This document shows, one piece after another, positions 10,820 through 21,314 of a stretch of DNA of 64,000 nt. Under the pieces are notes generated by a model that did not search any database, was not told the origin of the DNA, and saw only the letters and a list, made by a program, of their open reading frames with translations. Location: assembly GCF_040100845.1 (NCBI RefSeq), contig NZ_JAZHSH010000001.1, positions 1 through 64,000 of the forward strand. The letters run 5' to 3'. Origin of the DNA: Chengkuizengella sp. SCS-71B. GTDB lineage: Bacteria > Bacillota > Bacilli > Paenibacillales > KCTC-33759. The first letter of the stretch is position 1; the number at the start of each line of letters is the position of its first letter. Position numbers and translations under genes: made by a program.

Positions 10820-11599
10820 CTAAGATGAAGATGGCATTTCATTACGTTCATAAATAATTCTTAATCCTTCTAATGTTAAGAGAGGATTAGTACGTTGAAT
10901 TGTTTTAGACTCATTAGAAATTAATTCTGCTAATCCCCCCGTTGCGATGATATTTGGTTTTGTTGTAAATTCTTCTTGGATTCTTTCCACAATTCCATCA
11001 ACCTGACCAGCATACCCAAATATGATACCCGCCTGCATGGAGCTCACCATATTCCTGCCAACAACATGTTTAGGTTTAACTAGCTCAATTCTAGGTAACT
11101 TAGCTGCTTTTTGATACAGCGCTTCAGTAGAAATCCCAATACCAGGTGAGATTAAACCTCCGATATACTGAGATTTTTCATCAATATAATCAAATGTTGT
11201 TGCTGTTCCAAAATCTACGATAATTAGTGGAGCACCATATAACTCAATCCCTGCAACGGAGTTAACGATTCGATCTGCCCCTACCTCCCTAGGATTTTCA
11301 TAACGAATATTTAACCCTGTTTTGATGCCAGGACCTACAATAATTGGCTCTTTACTTAAGTATTTTGTACATAATGTTTCCAAAACGTACATTAATGGAG
11401 GGACTACAGAGGAAATAATTATCCCTTCAATCTGTTCTTTTTCAATTTTTGCATGATGAAATAAATTATGTATCATAATGCCATATTCATCAACGGTAGC
11501 TGAACGATTTGTACTCAGTCTCCAATGATGTAATAATTTTTTACCTTCATATACACCTAACACAATATTGGTATTTCCAACATCTATAACAAGAATCAA
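10820..11599 (-). CDS. coaX: Type III pantothenate kinase
   Basis: Phosphorylates pantothenate in the first step of coenzyme A synthesis. The 259-residue protein is an ASKHA-fold kinase: [10 protein letters not shown] near the N-terminus, the GADRIVNS stretch after residue 105, [10 protein letters not shown] (about 128-137) and [11 protein letters not shown]. It starts at TTG overlapping the nadC stop as TTGA, with AAGGTG 8 nt upstream, so it is coupled to nadC. The linkage of CoA and NAD synthesis genes in one transcript is consistent with a cofactor operon. Confidence 0.95.
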   Translation of the reverse strand: MILVIDVGNTNIVLGVYEGKKLLHHWRLSTNRSATVDEYGIMIHNLFHHAKIEKEQIEGIIISSVVPPLMYVLETLCTKYLSKEPIIVGPGIKTGLNIRYENPREVGADRIVNSVAGIELYGAPLIIVDFGTATTFDYIDEKSQYIGGLISPGIGISTEALYQKAAKLPRIELVKPKHVVGRNMVSSMQAGIIFGYAGQVDGIVERIQEEFTTKPNIIATGGLAELISNESKTIQRTNPLLTLEGLRIIYERNEMPSSS

Positions 11600-12459
11600 A
11601 ACGTAGTCACCTTCTTTTCATTTAAATCTAAACTAATGTCTATGTTCTGGATTGAAGTCGTTAATCCCCCAACTGAGATAACATCCACTCCAGTTAAGGC
11701 AATTTCTCTTACAGTATTAAGGGTTACTCCTCCTGATGCTTCCACAATAACATGAGAAGATTGCTCTTTTATTAATTTTACACTTTTCGTCATATGTTCA
11801 ATAGACATATTATCCAGCAATATTATATCTGCAGCTAACGCTTCTTTTATTTGATCCAACGATTCAATTTCCACCTCAATTTTCATCGTATGAGGGATTT
11901 GATTTCTTGCTGATTCAATTGCATTCTTCACACTGCCTGTTGCCTTTATATGATTGTCTTTAATCATAACTGCATCATACAAACCTAGCCGATGATTGTA
12001 CCCACCACCAACTTTAACCGCATATTTTTCTAATATGCGATGACCAGGTGTCGTTTTCCTTGTATCAGCAATTTTAACGGGTAAGCCACTTAATTCTTTG
12101 ACAAAGGAATTTGTTTTGGTCGCTATTCCAGAAAGGCGTTGCAATAAGTTAAGGGCTATCCTTTCACCCATTAATATGTTCCTCGTGTTTCCTTCTACTG
12201 TTACGATGGTATCACCCTTATTTAAAAAGGAACCCTCTATTGCTTTTTCATTAAATTTGATGTTTGGATTTACAATTTCGAAGACTAGTTTCGCAATTGG
12301 CAAACCTGCCAGCACTCCACTTTCTTTCGCATGAATGAACCCAATAGATTGATGTTCAACCGGGATAGTAGATATACTTGTCACATCTCCTGTACCTATG
12401 TCTTCCTTCAACCAGTCTTTAATATTTTCCTTTATTTCTTCCATACTTCCTTCAATCAT
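11596..12459 (-). CDS. nadC: Nicotinate-nucleotide pyrophosphorylase (quinolinate phosphoribosyltransferase)
   Basis: Converts quinolinate and PRPP to nicotinate mononucleotide, the third step of de novo NAD synthesis. The barrel shows [48 protein letters not shown] and EASGGV, all family hallmarks. Several in-frame starts crowd here: TTG 12465, ATG 12459 and ATG 12444. I chose 12459, which has AGGAG 10 nt upstream within the nadB end; the shorter form would also be family-like. It overlaps nadB upstream and coaX downstream. Confidence 0.94.
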   Translation of the reverse strand: MIEGSMEEIKENIKDWLKEDIGTGDVTSISTIPVEHQSIGFIHAKESGVLAGLPIAKLVFEIVNPNIKFNEKAIEGSFLNKGDTIVTVEGNTRNILMGERIALNLLQRLSGIATKTNSFVKELSGLPVKIADTRKTTPGHRILEKYAVKVGGGYNHRLGLYDAVMIKDNHIKATGSVKNAIESARNQIPHTMKIEVEIESLDQIKEALAADIILLDNMSIEHMTKSVKLIKEQSSHVIVEASGGVTLNTVREIALTGVDVISVGGLTTSIQNIDISLDLNEKKVTTF

Positions 12460-14062
12460 GTTCAATACACTCCTCTACTATACCTTGATCACGATGATGC
12501 AATATATGTTTACGCCATACAATTTCATCTCTTTCAGGGAAATCCTCTCTATAATGTGCACCACGGCTTTCTTCTCTTACTTTTGCTCCTTCTGTAGTTA
12601 ACAATGCACAGATTAATAAGTTAACAAATTCAAACTCCTCTAACTTCGTAAGATGTGATTCAAACACAGGCAATTGTCGCTTCAATTCTACAAGCCCTTT
12701 ATCTAATCCTTTTAGTGATCTTTCTAGACCGACGTACCTAAGCATAATTTTTTGCAGCTTTAATCGCCTTTCAACCATAGCCTGGGTATTATGTTTGCGA
12801 TCAAATTCCACTTTTACTTCAGGTACCTGTTTCAAAGAAGCAAGTTGATTGATTTGATTTACAATTCTTCTTCCAAAAACAATCGCTTCAGATAGTGAAT
12901 TGCTTGCTAAACGATTTGCTCCATGAACGCCAGTTGAAGATACTTCCCCACAGGCAAATAACCTTTTGACAGAAGTTTCTCCATTTAAGTCTGTTTTCAC
13001 TCCACCCATCATGTAATGTGCAGCAGGTGCCACAGGGATCCAATCAACCGTTAAATCCAATCCATAATCTAAGCAAAATTGATAAATGGTTGGGAAACGA
13101 TGTTTCACCTTATCAGGAGATTCATGAGAAATATCTAAATAAACAAAGGTAGAATTCGTCTTTGCCATTTCACTTACAATTGCTCTAGCTACTACATCAC
13201 GAGGTGCCAGCTCTAGCTGAGTATGATATTGATCCATAAAACGCTCACCTTTAATGTTTCTTAATACAGCACCTTCGCCTCTAACTGCTTCAGATATTAA
13301 AAAACGGGGTGCACCTGGGTAATATAAAGCAGTTGGATGAAATTGTATAAATTCCATATCTTTAATCAGCGCCCCTGCTCGATACGCCATGGCTATACCA
13401 TCACCTGTTGCAATAGTTGGATTTGTTGTGTATCGAAAAAGCTGTCCAGAGCCTCCTGTACATAGAACTACTGCTTTTCCCTGTACATAAACACGTTCAC
13501 CATCAGATTTTTGTATGAGTGCACCACAGCATTCCCCATCGTTTGTAATCAAATCAATAACAAAATGGTCATCCCACATTTCAATGTTCTCCCTATCTCT
13601 GACTTGCTCCGATAAGGCACGTACAATTTCAGCACCTGTTGCATCCCCATACGCATGTAATATACGTCTTTGACTATGAGCCCCTTCCTTCGTGAGGGCA
13701 ATTTCACCATCTTCTTCATCAAATTGAGTTCCCAGCTTCATCAGATCTTTCACACCATCAGGCCCTTCATGTACAAGAACGTTCACTGCTTCTGTGGAAC
13801 ATAAACCTGCCCCTGCAATTAGTGTGTCTTGTCTATGATAAGCAGGGGAATCTTTTTCATTCATAACAGCTGCTATCCCGCCTTGAGCATATCGAGTATT
13901 ACTGTCTAATAATGTTTTTTTCGTAATCATAATAACATCATTGTCTTTACTTGCTTTGATCGCTGTAAATAAACCTGCAATCCCTGAACCAATCACGATA
14001 ACATCTGTATGTATATGTGGTAATTCATCTATTGAAAAATCAATCAAATATTGAGGTATCAC
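12452..14062 (-). CDS. nadB: L-aspartate oxidase
   Basis: FAD enzyme that oxidises L-aspartate to iminoaspartate for quinolinate synthesis. The 536-residue protein has the FAD-binding VIVIGSGIAGLFTAI near residue 22, the GGIAAV segment, the QFHPTALY stretch and the substrate-site motif around HYMMGGVKTDLNG, then ACGEVSSTGVHGANRLASNSL. The start is GTG 14062 with AGGTG 7 nt upstream. The succinate dehydrogenase flavoprotein is the closest paralogue, but the nadA and nadC neighbours settle the role. A structured element precedes it. Confidence 0.95.
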   Translation of the reverse strand: MIPQYLIDFSIDELPHIHTDVIVIGSGIAGLFTAIKASKDNDVIMITKKTLLDSNTRYAQGGIAAVMNEKDSPAYHRQDTLIAGAGLCSTEAVNVLVHEGPDGVKDLMKLGTQFDEEDGEIALTKEGAHSQRRILHAYGDATGAEIVRALSEQVRDRENIEMWDDHFVIDLITNDGECCGALIQKSDGERVYVQGKAVVLCTGGSGQLFRYTTNPTIATGDGIAMAYRAGALIKDMEFIQFHPTALYYPGAPRFLISEAVRGEGAVLRNIKGERFMDQYHTQLELAPRDVVARAIVSEMAKTNSTFVYLDISHESPDKVKHRFPTIYQFCLDYGLDLTVDWIPVAPAAHYMMGGVKTDLNGETSVKRLFACGEVSSTGVHGANRLASNSLSEAIVFGRRIVNQINQLASLKQVPEVKVEFDRKHNTQAMVERRLKLQKIMLRYVGLERSLKGLDKGLVELKRQLPVFESHLTKLEEFEFVNLLICALLTTEGAKVREESRGAHYREDFPERDEIVWRKHILHHRDQGIVEECIEHD

Positions 14063-14112
14063 TCTTCATCACCTGTTTTCTTCTACATAGATTAGTGCAT
14101 ATAAAAAGAACA

Positions 14113-14209
14113 CCCACAAAAGTGATGTGATCCCCAGTTCGTCGTGGATGAACTGGTGTCGAATTTAGACACATGGACGTGGCTGTTTTTCGACTATTAC
14201 TTTTGCGGG
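14113..14209 (-). other. Structured RNA element between nadA and nadB
   Basis: On the minus-strand RNA an 11-bp outer stem (14199-14209 with 14113-14123) encloses two smaller hairpins: CCAGTTC/GAACTGG (14134-14140 with 14150-14156) and TGTC/GACA (14157-14160 with 14168-14171). One outer pair is G-U only in the minus-strand RNA, while the plus strand has an A-C mismatch there, so pairing favours RNA made from the nad operon. The 3' side runs into TTCTTTTT, as in a terminator. Small hairpins also follow the nadA stop (14210-14231). I recognise no known riboswitch class. It may be an attenuator or an mRNA processing site. Confidence 0.6.
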
Positions 14210-14235
14210 GCTCTGAGCCATTATAAAATGGACTA

Positions 14236-15174
14236 TTATTTAACTTCTAACATACGCTCTAATGATAATTTTGCTTTCTCTGCAATGTGAGGCGGAACAT
14301 AAATTTGTGGTTTCATATCCTCTAAGGAACGCACTAATTTTTTTAAATTATTCACTTTCATATTAGGACAAACTAAAAACTTCGTTGCAAAATGGAATTT
14401 TTTATTAGGACTGTCCTTACGAAGCTGATAACCTGTGCCGTCCTCTGTACCAACGATAAATTCTTGACTATCAGATTCTTTACAATATTTCAAAATCCCT
14501 GTCGTGCTGCCCACAAAGTCTGCAATCTCCACGACTTCTGGCCTGCACTCTGGGTGTACTACAAACTCTGCATTAGGATATTTAGCTTTCATTTCTTCTA
14601 CATCTCTGACAGTTAACATATCGTGAGTGTTGCAATACCCTTCCCAAAGGATCATCTTTTTGTCCGTAAATTGGGACACATAATGGCCTAAGTTTTTATC
14701 AGGTACCCAAATAATTTCATCGGAGTCTAAAGACTGAATTACTTTCACTGCGTTTGCAGAAGTACAGCATATGTCAGTTTCAGCTTTGATTTCAGCTGAG
14801 GAATTAATATAAGTTACCACTGTTGCATTAGGATGTTTACGTTTTAATTCACGCAATCCCTCTACATTAACCATATCAGCCATAGGACAACCTGCTCTTT
14901 CATCAGGTATAATGACTGTTTTATCTGGAGCTAATATTTTAGCACTTTCACCCATAAAATGGACACCACAAAAAACAATGACATCTGCATCTGTCTCAGC
15001 GGCTTTCTGTGCTAATAAAAATGAATCTCCACGAAAATCTGCTACTTCTTGTATTTCATCGCGTTGATAATAATGTGCTAATATAATGGCGTTTTTTTCC
15101 TGTTTTAGTTCGAGCAGTCTTTCTTTCAACTGCTGATTTCGTTCTGCTTTTCTCTCTAAAGCCAAAGCTTCCAT
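14236..15174 (-). CDS. nadA: Quinolinate synthase
   Basis: Condenses iminoaspartate with dihydroxyacetone phosphate to quinolinate, using a [4Fe-4S] cluster. The 312-residue protein has three cysteines in the expected contexts: C96 in AGCPMADM, C210 in HPECRPEV and C269 in VCPNMK. HYYQRDEIQEVADFRGDS and the FCGVHFMGESAKIL segment are also present. AGGGGTGG lies 8 nt before the ATG. It is the first gene of the NAD cluster and has its own promoter. Unlike B. subtilis, the nad genes here sit between ftsH and coaX. Confidence 0.96.
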   Translation of the reverse strand: MEALALERKAERNQQLKERLLELKQEKNAIILAHYYQRDEIQEVADFRGDSFLLAQKAAETDADVIVFCGVHFMGESAKILAPDKTVIIPDERAGCPMADMVNVEGLRELKRKHPNATVVTYINSSAEIKAETDICCTSANAVKVIQSLDSDEIIWVPDKNLGHYVSQFTDKKMILWEGYCNTHDMLTVRDVEEMKAKYPNAEFVVHPECRPEVVEIADFVGSTTGILKYCKESDSQEFIVGTEDGTGYQLRKDSPNKKFHFATKFLVCPNMKVNNLKKLVRSLEDMKPQIYVPPHIAEKAKLSLERMLEVK

Positions 15175-15286
15175 TATTAATCCACCCCTCTAAATGACTT
15201 TGTGAAAAAATGAACATATAAATACGAGTGCTTTTAATTTATTATGTTTAAAACCATGTTACTTTACTAAATCAAATTTTTCAACT

Positions 15287-15315
15287 AATTTACACAACAT
15301 AAATCGTGATGTCAA
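15287..15315 (-). promoter_or_regulatory. Likely promoter of the nadA operon
   Basis: TTGACA at 15310-15315 (minus strand) and TAAATT at 15287-15292 are spaced 17 bp, about 110 nt before nadA and just after the ftsH terminator. The -35 is perfect; the -10 matches four of six. No clear operator symmetry was seen. Confidence 0.6.
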
Positions 15316-15330
15316 CCAAAATTGGGCAAG

Positions 15331-15366
15331 AAAAATCCGGAAGTGTTCAATACACTCCGGATTTTG
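15331..15366 (-). terminator. Terminator after ftsH
   Basis: A 14-bp stem with one bulged A (AAAATCCGG...CCGGATTTT, 15332-15346 with 15352-15365) lies 26 nt past the ftsH stop. T runs on both sides allow it to work in either direction. Confidence 0.85.
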
Positions 15367-15391
15367 ATTAATAGAACTAACTTATTTATTT

Positions 15392-17386
15392 TTATGCTTT
15401 GCCATCTGTATCGTCTTTTTCATCATTATTTTTATCAAATTTAAGTTTATTAGCGTCATCTTGGTCATCCTGTTTTTGAATGTTGACTTTAACATCGTCA
15501 TCACTTACTTTAGGACTAGCATTGACCTGTACATCTTTATGTTCACCAGGTTTTCGCTCAAGAATTTTCCCTTCTTCTATAATTTCAGTAATTTGATCTT
15601 TATCTAATGTTTCTAAATTCAATAATGATTTTGCGATAAGATGTACTTTATCTTCATGTTTGGTTAAAATTTCTTTTGCTTGATCATATCGCTCTTGAAT
15701 CATTGTTTGCATCTCTTGATCAATTTCATATGCTATAGCATCACTATAGTTCTGCTCATGACCAATATCTCTTCCTAAAAACACTTGTCCTTGTGTTTGA
15801 CCAAATTGCATTGGACCTAGTTTACTCATTCCGTATTCCATAACCATTGCTCTAACGATACCTGTTGCTTTTTTGAAATCATCATAAGCTCCTGTACCTA
15901 CTTCACCTATAAATAATTCTTCTGCAACCCTTCCACCAAGCAATCCAGTAACTCTATCTAAAAGTTCATTCTTTGTATTCAGCATACGATCTTCCCCATC
16001 TTTAGGGATCATCATGGCATAACCACCAGCACGTCCTCTTGGAACAATCGTAACTTTATGCATTATGTCAGCATTTCGAACAAAATAACCAATGATAGTA
16101 TGCCCTGCTTCATGATATGCAATGGTACGTTTTTCTTTTTCGCTAATCACACGGCTTTTCTTTTGGGTACCTACAACTACACGATCAAATGCTTCATCCA
16201 ATTCACTCATACTGATATCTTTACGATTTCTTCTAGCTGCAATAAGAGCAGCTTCGTTTAATAAATTTTCTAGATCGGCTCCTGTAAATCCTGTAGTATA
16301 ACGAGCCAATGTTTCTAAATTAACATCGTTTGAAATAGGTTTATTGCGAGCATGTACCTTTAAGACAGCTTCACGTCCTCTTACATCAGGACGGTCTACA
16401 GTAATCTGTCTATCAAAACGTCCAGGACGTAAAAGTGCAGGATCTAATATGTCTGGTCTATTGGTTGCTGCAACGATAATAATTCCTTCGTTTGCCCCAA
16501 AACCATCCATCTCAACAAGAAGTTGATTTAAGGTTTGTTCACGTTCATCATGACCTCCACCTAAACCTGCTCCACGTTGTCTACCAACAGCATCAATTTC
16601 ATCAATAAAGATAATGCATGGCGCATTTTTCTTTGCATTTTCAAATAAATCACGTACGCGAGATGCACCAACACCTACAAACATTTCCACAAAATCTGAA
16701 CCACTTATAGAGAAGAATGGAACACCTGCTTCTCCAGCAACAGCACGCGCTAATAACGTTTTACCTGTCCCTGGTGGTCCAACTAATAAAAGTCCCTTTG
16801 GAATTCTTGCTCCTAAATTTGAAAACTTTCTTGGATCTTTTAGAAATTCAACAACTTCTACAAGTTCTTGTTTTTCCTCATCTGCGCCAGCTACATCATT
16901 AAAAGTTACCTTTTTCTTTTCGTCATTATATAAACGGGCTTTGCTTTTACCAAAGTTCATCACTTTGCCGCCGCTACCCTGAGCTTGATTAAGCAAGAAG
17001 AAAAATATAACAAAGATAATGACAAACGGGATAAGTGATGTCAACAATGTCACCCATACGCTTGGTGTTTCCATCGGTTTGTACTCAACCTCTGTATGCT
17101 GTTTCAACAACTCATCAAGTGCATCGGTGTCTGGACCATAAAGCTGAAAATTTATAGATCCTGTTTCACTTATAGGATTAACAAATGTCCCTTCTAAATT
17201 CGTAGTATAACCATCAAATTGTGAAGAAACCTCTAGAATATTATTATCTAATAATTGCTCTTCAAATTGAGAGTAGTTCAAAACCTCCACCTGTTCGTTT
17301 TGACCACTAATAAATCGAACAATACCAATAATAATTAAAAAAACTAATAAATAAAATCCAGTGTTGCGAATGAATCGATTTTTCAT
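15392..17386 (-). CDS. ftsH: ATP-dependent membrane zinc metalloprotease FtsH
   Basis: Membrane-anchored AAA+ protease that degrades membrane and regulatory proteins; in B. subtilis it is needed for sporulation entry. The 664-residue protein has two membrane segments (about 10-26 and 110-133) flanking a short external domain. The Walker A motif GPPGTGKT is at 203-210, Walker B at IIFIDEID, the second region of homology around [21 protein letters not shown], and the zinc site HEAGH at 425-429. The tail is rich in D, K and N, as is common. GGAGG precedes the ATG. Its own promoter and terminator make it a separate unit after hpt. Confidence 0.97.
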   Translation of the reverse strand: MKNRFIRNTGFYLLVFLIIIGIVRFISGQNEQVEVLNYSQFEEQLLDNNILEVSSQFDGYTTNLEGTFVNPISETGSINFQLYGPDTDALDELLKQHTEVEYKPMETPSVWVTLLTSLIPFVIIFVIFFFLLNQAQGSGGKVMNFGKSKARLYNDEKKKVTFNDVAGADEEKQELVEVVEFLKDPRKFSNLGARIPKGLLLVGPPGTGKTLLARAVAGEAGVPFFSISGSDFVEMFVGVGASRVRDLFENAKKNAPCIIFIDEIDAVGRQRGAGLGGGHDEREQTLNQLLVEMDGFGANEGIIIVAATNRPDILDPALLRPGRFDRQITVDRPDVRGREAVLKVHARNKPISNDVNLETLARYTTGFTGADLENLLNEAALIAARRNRKDISMSELDEAFDRVVVGTQKKSRVISEKEKRTIAYHEAGHTIIGYFVRNADIMHKVTIVPRGRAGGYAMMIPKDGEDRMLNTKNELLDRVTGLLGGRVAEELFIGEVGTGAYDDFKKATGIVRAMVMEYGMSKLGPMQFGQTQGQVFLGRDIGHEQNYSDAIAYEIDQEMQTMIQERYDQAKEILTKHEDKVHLIAKSLLNLETLDKDQITEIIEEGKILERKPGEHKDVQVNASPKVSDDDVKVNIQKQDDQDDANKLKFDKNNDEKDDTDGKA

Positions 17387-17416
17387 CCCCTACCTCCTCT
17401 ACAAAGCACATTATCT

Positions 17417-17446
17417 ATTTTAACATATCCTAACTTTCATTCACAA
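17417..17446 (-). promoter_or_regulatory. Likely promoter of ftsH
   Basis: TTGTGA (17441-17446) and TAAAAT (17417-17422) on the minus strand are 18 bp apart, about 30 nt before the ftsH start. The match is moderate. Confidence 0.55.
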
Positions 17447-17490
17447 CTTAGCCATTAAGTGGTGTTCAAAGGCCTTATTGAACTACGTCA

Positions 17491-18033
17491 TTAAGAGTGT
17501 GAATAAACTTCATTTTTTAATATTCCTATATAAGGAAGATTGCGATATTTCTCAGCATAATCCAAACCATATCCAACAACAAACTCATTAGGTAATATAA
17601 AGCCTTTATAGTCAACCTCTAGATCTACGGTTCTTCCTCCTGGTTTATCAAACAAAGTCACGATAGTTGTAGAGGAAGCATTTCTGCCTTTTAGAACATC
17701 TACTAAATAACTTAAAGTTAAACCACTGTCAATAATATCCTCTACAATAAGCACATCTCTACCTTCAACAGGCACGTCTAAATCTTTAATAATTTTCACA
17801 ACGCCTGATGATTTGGTAGACTGACCATAACTAGAAACCGCCATAAAATCAATTTCCAGAGGGATGTCTATTTTTTTAACTAAGTCTGACATAAAAATAA
17901 AAGCACCTTTTAAAACACAGATCACTAATGGGTTTTTCCCTTTAAAATCTCTAGTAATCAATTGACCTAGCTCATTAATTTTTTCTTGAATTTGCTCTTC
18001 GCTGTATAATGTCTGTTTTATATCGTTATGCAA
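17491..18033 (-). CDS. hpt: Hypoxanthine phosphoribosyltransferase
   Basis: Salvages hypoxanthine and guanine with PRPP to IMP and GMP. The 180-residue protein shows the PRPP-binding loop [14 protein letters not shown] near residue 95, the [11 protein letters not shown] segment near 40, and DFMAVSSYG. The start is TTG 18033 with a full AGGAGGT 7 nt upstream. It is 17 nt after tilS, an arrangement conserved in Bacillales, where TilS and HprT act with FtsH control. Confidence 0.95.
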   Translation of the reverse strand: MHNDIKQTLYSEEQIQEKINELGQLITRDFKGKNPLVICVLKGAFIFMSDLVKKIDIPLEIDFMAVSSYGQSTKSSGVVKIIKDLDVPVEGRDVLIVEDIIDSGLTLSYLVDVLKGRNASSTTIVTLFDKPGGRTVDLEVDYKGFILPNEFVVGYGLDYAEKYRNLPYIGILKNEVYSHS

Positions 18034-18050
18034 AAAACTGACCTCCTAAA

Positions 18051-19478
18051 TTAAAGTATGGAATTTTTGTATTGAATATGTAAAATACGTGAAGTCTTTT
18101 CTTCCATTTCTGCATGGCTGGAAACACGAATACCAGGAATCCATAGCACTTGCTGCTTAGCATCAACCAATAATGGAATTTTCTCTCTCATGGAAGGTGG
18201 AATTTTTTCATCAATGAAAATATCTTTTACTTTTTTAGTTCCATTTAACCCTTTTAATTTGATTCGATCTCCTGGTTTCCGATTTCGAATAGATAAAGGG
18301 AAAATAAGTTGATTCATATCAAAAATCACTTCCGTATTTGATTGGCCTTTTATGAGAGAATCTAAGTCGCTTTTTGAAGCTGATTCAGCTGCAAACTCAA
18401 ATAATAGGTTTGCTTCAAACACTTCAAGTTGAGTTGTATTCTCCTCAACCTTATAACTGAATGATAAATTTTCTTGTATTTTCTTTTGATTTGAAAACTC
18501 AACTTGATCATATTCTCTAATAAAAAAAATCTGTTCACTAATATCGAGATGCATTGTGGATGTACGATTTTGTTCTATTGCGACGCGGCAAATTTCTATC
18601 GTTTTGTATTCAAATGAATAGTGCCCAGAACAAAGATAACTTAATATTAGTTTAATCAGTCTTCTTTGTAAAGCAATGTGTAGGGAAATAAAAGTCTTTC
18701 TAGAAAAATAAAAACCGTAGTTATTTTTCTTTATGATTTTCTTAAAGTATTTATCCGTCTCCTGCTCCAAATAACTTTGTTCTTCAGTCATCATATCAGA
18801 CAGACGATTTAAGGATTGTTCCAACTTATGATTATATTTCTTTAAGTATGGGATTACATCTAATCTAATTTCATTTCTGAAATACTTTTTCTGTAGATTG
18901 CTACTATCTTGAGTATATTTTAATTGGTTTTGATGACAATATGAAAGGATTTCTGATTTGTATATACGTAACAAAGGACGAATAAATTGCATTCTATTTT
19001 CCATCCTTCTCATAGAAATGCCAGTTAATCCTTCTGGTCCTGTACCACGTATCAATCTCATCAATATTGTCTCTGCTTGATCATCAGCATGATGTGCTAA
19101 AGTTATTTTACTTGAACTGTATTGTTCTGCAATTTGATATAAAAATTCATATCTCTTTTCCCTAGCCGCAACTTGTGCATTTTTTCCTGTTTGTTCAATA
19201 TAAGCAGGAACATCTATTTTTCCAATTTCACAAGGAACTTGTAACTCATTACACCACTGTTGAACTAAGGTTTCTTCTTGATCTGCCTCAATCCCTCGAA
19301 ACTGATGATTGATATGCACTGCGATTAACTTAAAATTCCAATTCGATGAAAGAGTATGTAAAATATGAAGCAAAGCCATTGAATCAGGACCACCCGATAA
19401 AGCAACGATGATCCTTTCACCAACTTCAAACAAATGGTTTTCTTTAATGAGATTCTCAACGTTTTGAACTAACTCCAT
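18051..19478 (-). CDS. tilS: tRNA(Ile)-lysidine synthase
   Basis: Modifies the CAU anticodon of a minor tRNA-Ile to lysidine, changing its specificity from Met to Ile. The ATP-binding P-loop SGGPDSMALLH lies near residue 26, HADDQAETILMRLIRG in the middle, and the C-terminal TilS domain near the RNRKPGDRIKLKG stretch. I chose ATG 19478 (475 residues) because GGAG lies 7 nt upstream. A GTG 18 nt earlier is in frame but poorly placed. It is followed closely by hpt. The corresponding tRNA gene is not in the window. Confidence 0.95.
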   Translation of the reverse strand: MELVQNVENLIKENHLFEVGERIIVALSGGPDSMALLHILHTLSSNWNFKLIAVHINHQFRGIEADQEETLVQQWCNELQVPCEIGKIDVPAYIEQTGKNAQVAAREKRYEFLYQIAEQYSSSKITLAHHADDQAETILMRLIRGTGPEGLTGISMRRMENRMQFIRPLLRIYKSEILSYCHQNQLKYTQDSSNLQKKYFRNEIRLDVIPYLKKYNHKLEQSLNRLSDMMTEEQSYLEQETDKYFKKIIKKNNYGFYFSRKTFISLHIALQRRLIKLILSYLCSGHYSFEYKTIEICRVAIEQNRTSTMHLDISEQIFFIREYDQVEFSNQKKIQENLSFSYKVEENTTQLEVFEANLLFEFAAESASKSDLDSLIKGQSNTEVIFDMNQLIFPLSIRNRKPGDRIKLKGLNGTKKVKDIFIDEKIPPSMREKIPLLVDAKQQVLWIPGIRVSSHAEMEEKTSRILHIQYKNSIL

Positions 19479-19542
19479 ATGTTCGCTCCTCTTCACTGAT
19501 GTTATGGCGTGTCGTTGACTTTCACTATTGTTTAATCATGTA

Positions 19543-20457
19543 CTAGTAAATAAAACTAAAATAAACAGTCACAACTAACACAAAAATGGAAGAAGCCAAT
19601 GCAGGTTTTAACCATGGTAATTCAATTGAGTATGAATTTTCAAAACCATCACCATACATTAGTTTTTTCCATTCTTCAAGAGCACGTCTTGTTGATGAAA
19701 ATTTTCCGTTTATCGCTTTTTCAAAAAAGGGGATCATATGTTTACAATAAGGATTCATTTTAGCTCTTCTTAATAAATAAGCACCGTTTTTTTCCTTCGA
19801 AACTATATTTGAATTGGAAATGGCTCCGGTCAAAATCAAACATAAAATAGCAAAGGAAAAAATATCATAAGCTTCGTCTGCTTTTCTTGTCCCAGCTAAC
19901 CAGTGCCCTCGATCATATATTTCTGTAAATTGCTTTATGGAGTGTCCTTTTGGTGTCACTCCCCCATAATCTATCAATGTCACTTTACCAAACTCAGAAA
20001 CAATTACATTTTCAACTTTTAAATCACCAAATATGAAATCCATTTGATGTAATACTTGTAATTGATTTAAAATATTCAACCCTACTAAGTGAATCCACTG
20101 ATGTCCATTTGAATTTAAAAATAATTTTGCATTCAACCCTTCAATATATTTCATAACATAATAAGGGTAAACCTCACCATTCAACTCAAAATCATCAGAA
20201 TCTATAAAGATTTCCTTTTCTGGTTCAAGCTTTTTATTTATTTTTTTTAATACATTAATTTCAGACTGAAGACTTATGTCGTCCAAACCAATCTTGATGG
20301 CAGATACTTTCTGATCATGGTTTACTAAATAGACTTTACCACTTGTACCTTCTCCAAGCAAACATTCTATACAATAAATTTTTTTATTCCACTTTCCTTG
20401 GAGTTTAAATCCCCGATGTAAAACAAGACTATTTGTTGATTTATACGATGTAATCAC
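19543..20457 (-). CDS. yabT: Membrane-anchored Ser/Thr protein kinase, YabT-like
   Basis: Eukaryotic-type (Hanks) kinase of 304 residues. The glycine-rich LGEGTSGKVYLV, the lysine in SAIKIGL, the catalytic FGDLKVENVIV (in place of HRD) and the metal-binding DYGG (in place of DFG) are all visible. A single hydrophobic segment at the C-terminus (ASSIFVLVVTVYFSFIY) would anchor it in the membrane. In B. subtilis the syntenic YabT (PrkD) acts during sporulation and is activated by DNA. It starts at GTG 20457 inside the end of yabS, overlapping it by 17 nt. Substrates here are unknown. Confidence 0.88.
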   Translation of the reverse strand: MITSYKSTNSLVLHRGFKLQGKWNKKIYCIECLLGEGTSGKVYLVNHDQKVSAIKIGLDDISLQSEINVLKKINKKLEPEKEIFIDSDDFELNGEVYPYYVMKYIEGLNAKLFLNSNGHQWIHLVGLNILNQLQVLHQMDFIFGDLKVENVIVSEFGKVTLIDYGGVTPKGHSIKQFTEIYDRGHWLAGTRKADEAYDIFSFAILCLILTGAISNSNIVSKEKNGAYLLRRAKMNPYCKHMIPFFEKAINGKFSSTRRALEEWKKLMYGDGFENSYSIELPWLKPALASSIFVLVVTVYFSFIY

Positions 20458-21199
20458 TTAACATCGCACCCTTTTTATGTACATCTTTAGTTTCATTCAA
20501 CATTTTCACTTCATCTTCTGAATGTTTGTCGATCATATATTTAATAACTTTTAATAGAGCAGGACCTGTGGGCGTTGCACCCCTCATATTTATTTTATAA
20601 AATAAACGTTTCATTATTGCAAATTCAGTGGACCAATCCAAATCCATCTCCGCAGGTTCATTTTTATTTTTTGACCCAGGAAAATGGAACAAAGAAACCT
20701 CACTTCTACCTTTTCTAGCTTGTAAACTTAACATTAAATCATGAACTGCATCTTCAACTGCATTAATTTTAGGTTTCATACTGGCACTAGCATCTATAAG
20801 TAATACTACCCGTAAAGACATATTTTCTTCCAAATCTTCTATTACATCTACTACCTTTTCACGTTGATCAGGATGCAAGTTTTCTAATGAGGTTGTTGAT
20901 CCTATGATATGCTGCAATTCTTCATTCACAACTTGCTGTATCGTATGTACGACCGTTTTACGAGTCATCATTTGAACGGTTTGAGATAATTGTTTGGAAT
21001 TAACAATTTTACTTAATCCACCTCCGGATTTAGCCATATCTTCAATTTCTCTCGTACCGCGCAGTCCAAAATCTCCCTCGTCTACAACCCCTATTACATT
21101 AACAACGATATTTTCCTCACGAGCTTGAGCTGCTGCCGTCACTGGATCTAACCCTACATTTGAACACCCATCTGTTATGACAATAATTTGTTGTACCAT
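20441..21199 (-). CDS. yabS: Von Willebrand factor A domain protein, YabS-like
   Basis: A 252-residue cytoplasmic protein. The second half holds a VWA fold with the metal-ion-dependent adhesion motif DASAS (near residue 143, RVVLLIDASASM). The first half resembles the end of another such domain, opening with IIVITDGCSNVG, and contains AKSGGG. The function is not established. The constant pairing with yabT, immediately downstream and overlapping, and with spoIIE upstream suggests a sporulation-stage role in signalling with the kinase. The gap 21200-21314 shows no clear terminator. Confidence 0.85.
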   Translation of the reverse strand: MVQQIIVITDGCSNVGLDPVTAAAQAREENIVVNVIGVVDEGDFGLRGTREIEDMAKSGGGLSKIVNSKQLSQTVQMMTRKTVVHTIQQVVNEELQHIIGSTTSLENLHPDQREKVVDVIEDLEENMSLRVVLLIDASASMKPKINAVEDAVHDLMLSLQARKGRSEVSLFHFPGSKNKNEPAEMDLDWSTEFAIMKRLFYKINMRGATPTGPALLKVIKYMIDKHSEDEVKMLNETKDVHKKGAMLSDYIV

Positions 21200-21314
21200 A
21201 ATATCAAAACCTCCAAACTAATAGATTAATAGAAACAAAAATATTATTTTCTATTATTCCCATTTATTGAAGGATTAAAACCTTTTTTAATAACAACCAG
21301 AAACAATTATCCAA

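Noticed and set aside
16614-16982. 122-codon plus-strand frame
   Set aside because: Antisense to the ATPase region of ftsH, with no ribosome-binding site or family likeness.
20441-21199. yabS-yabT as a new signalling system
   Set aside because: The pair is syntenic with known B. subtilis genes next to spoIIE, so it is not undescribed.
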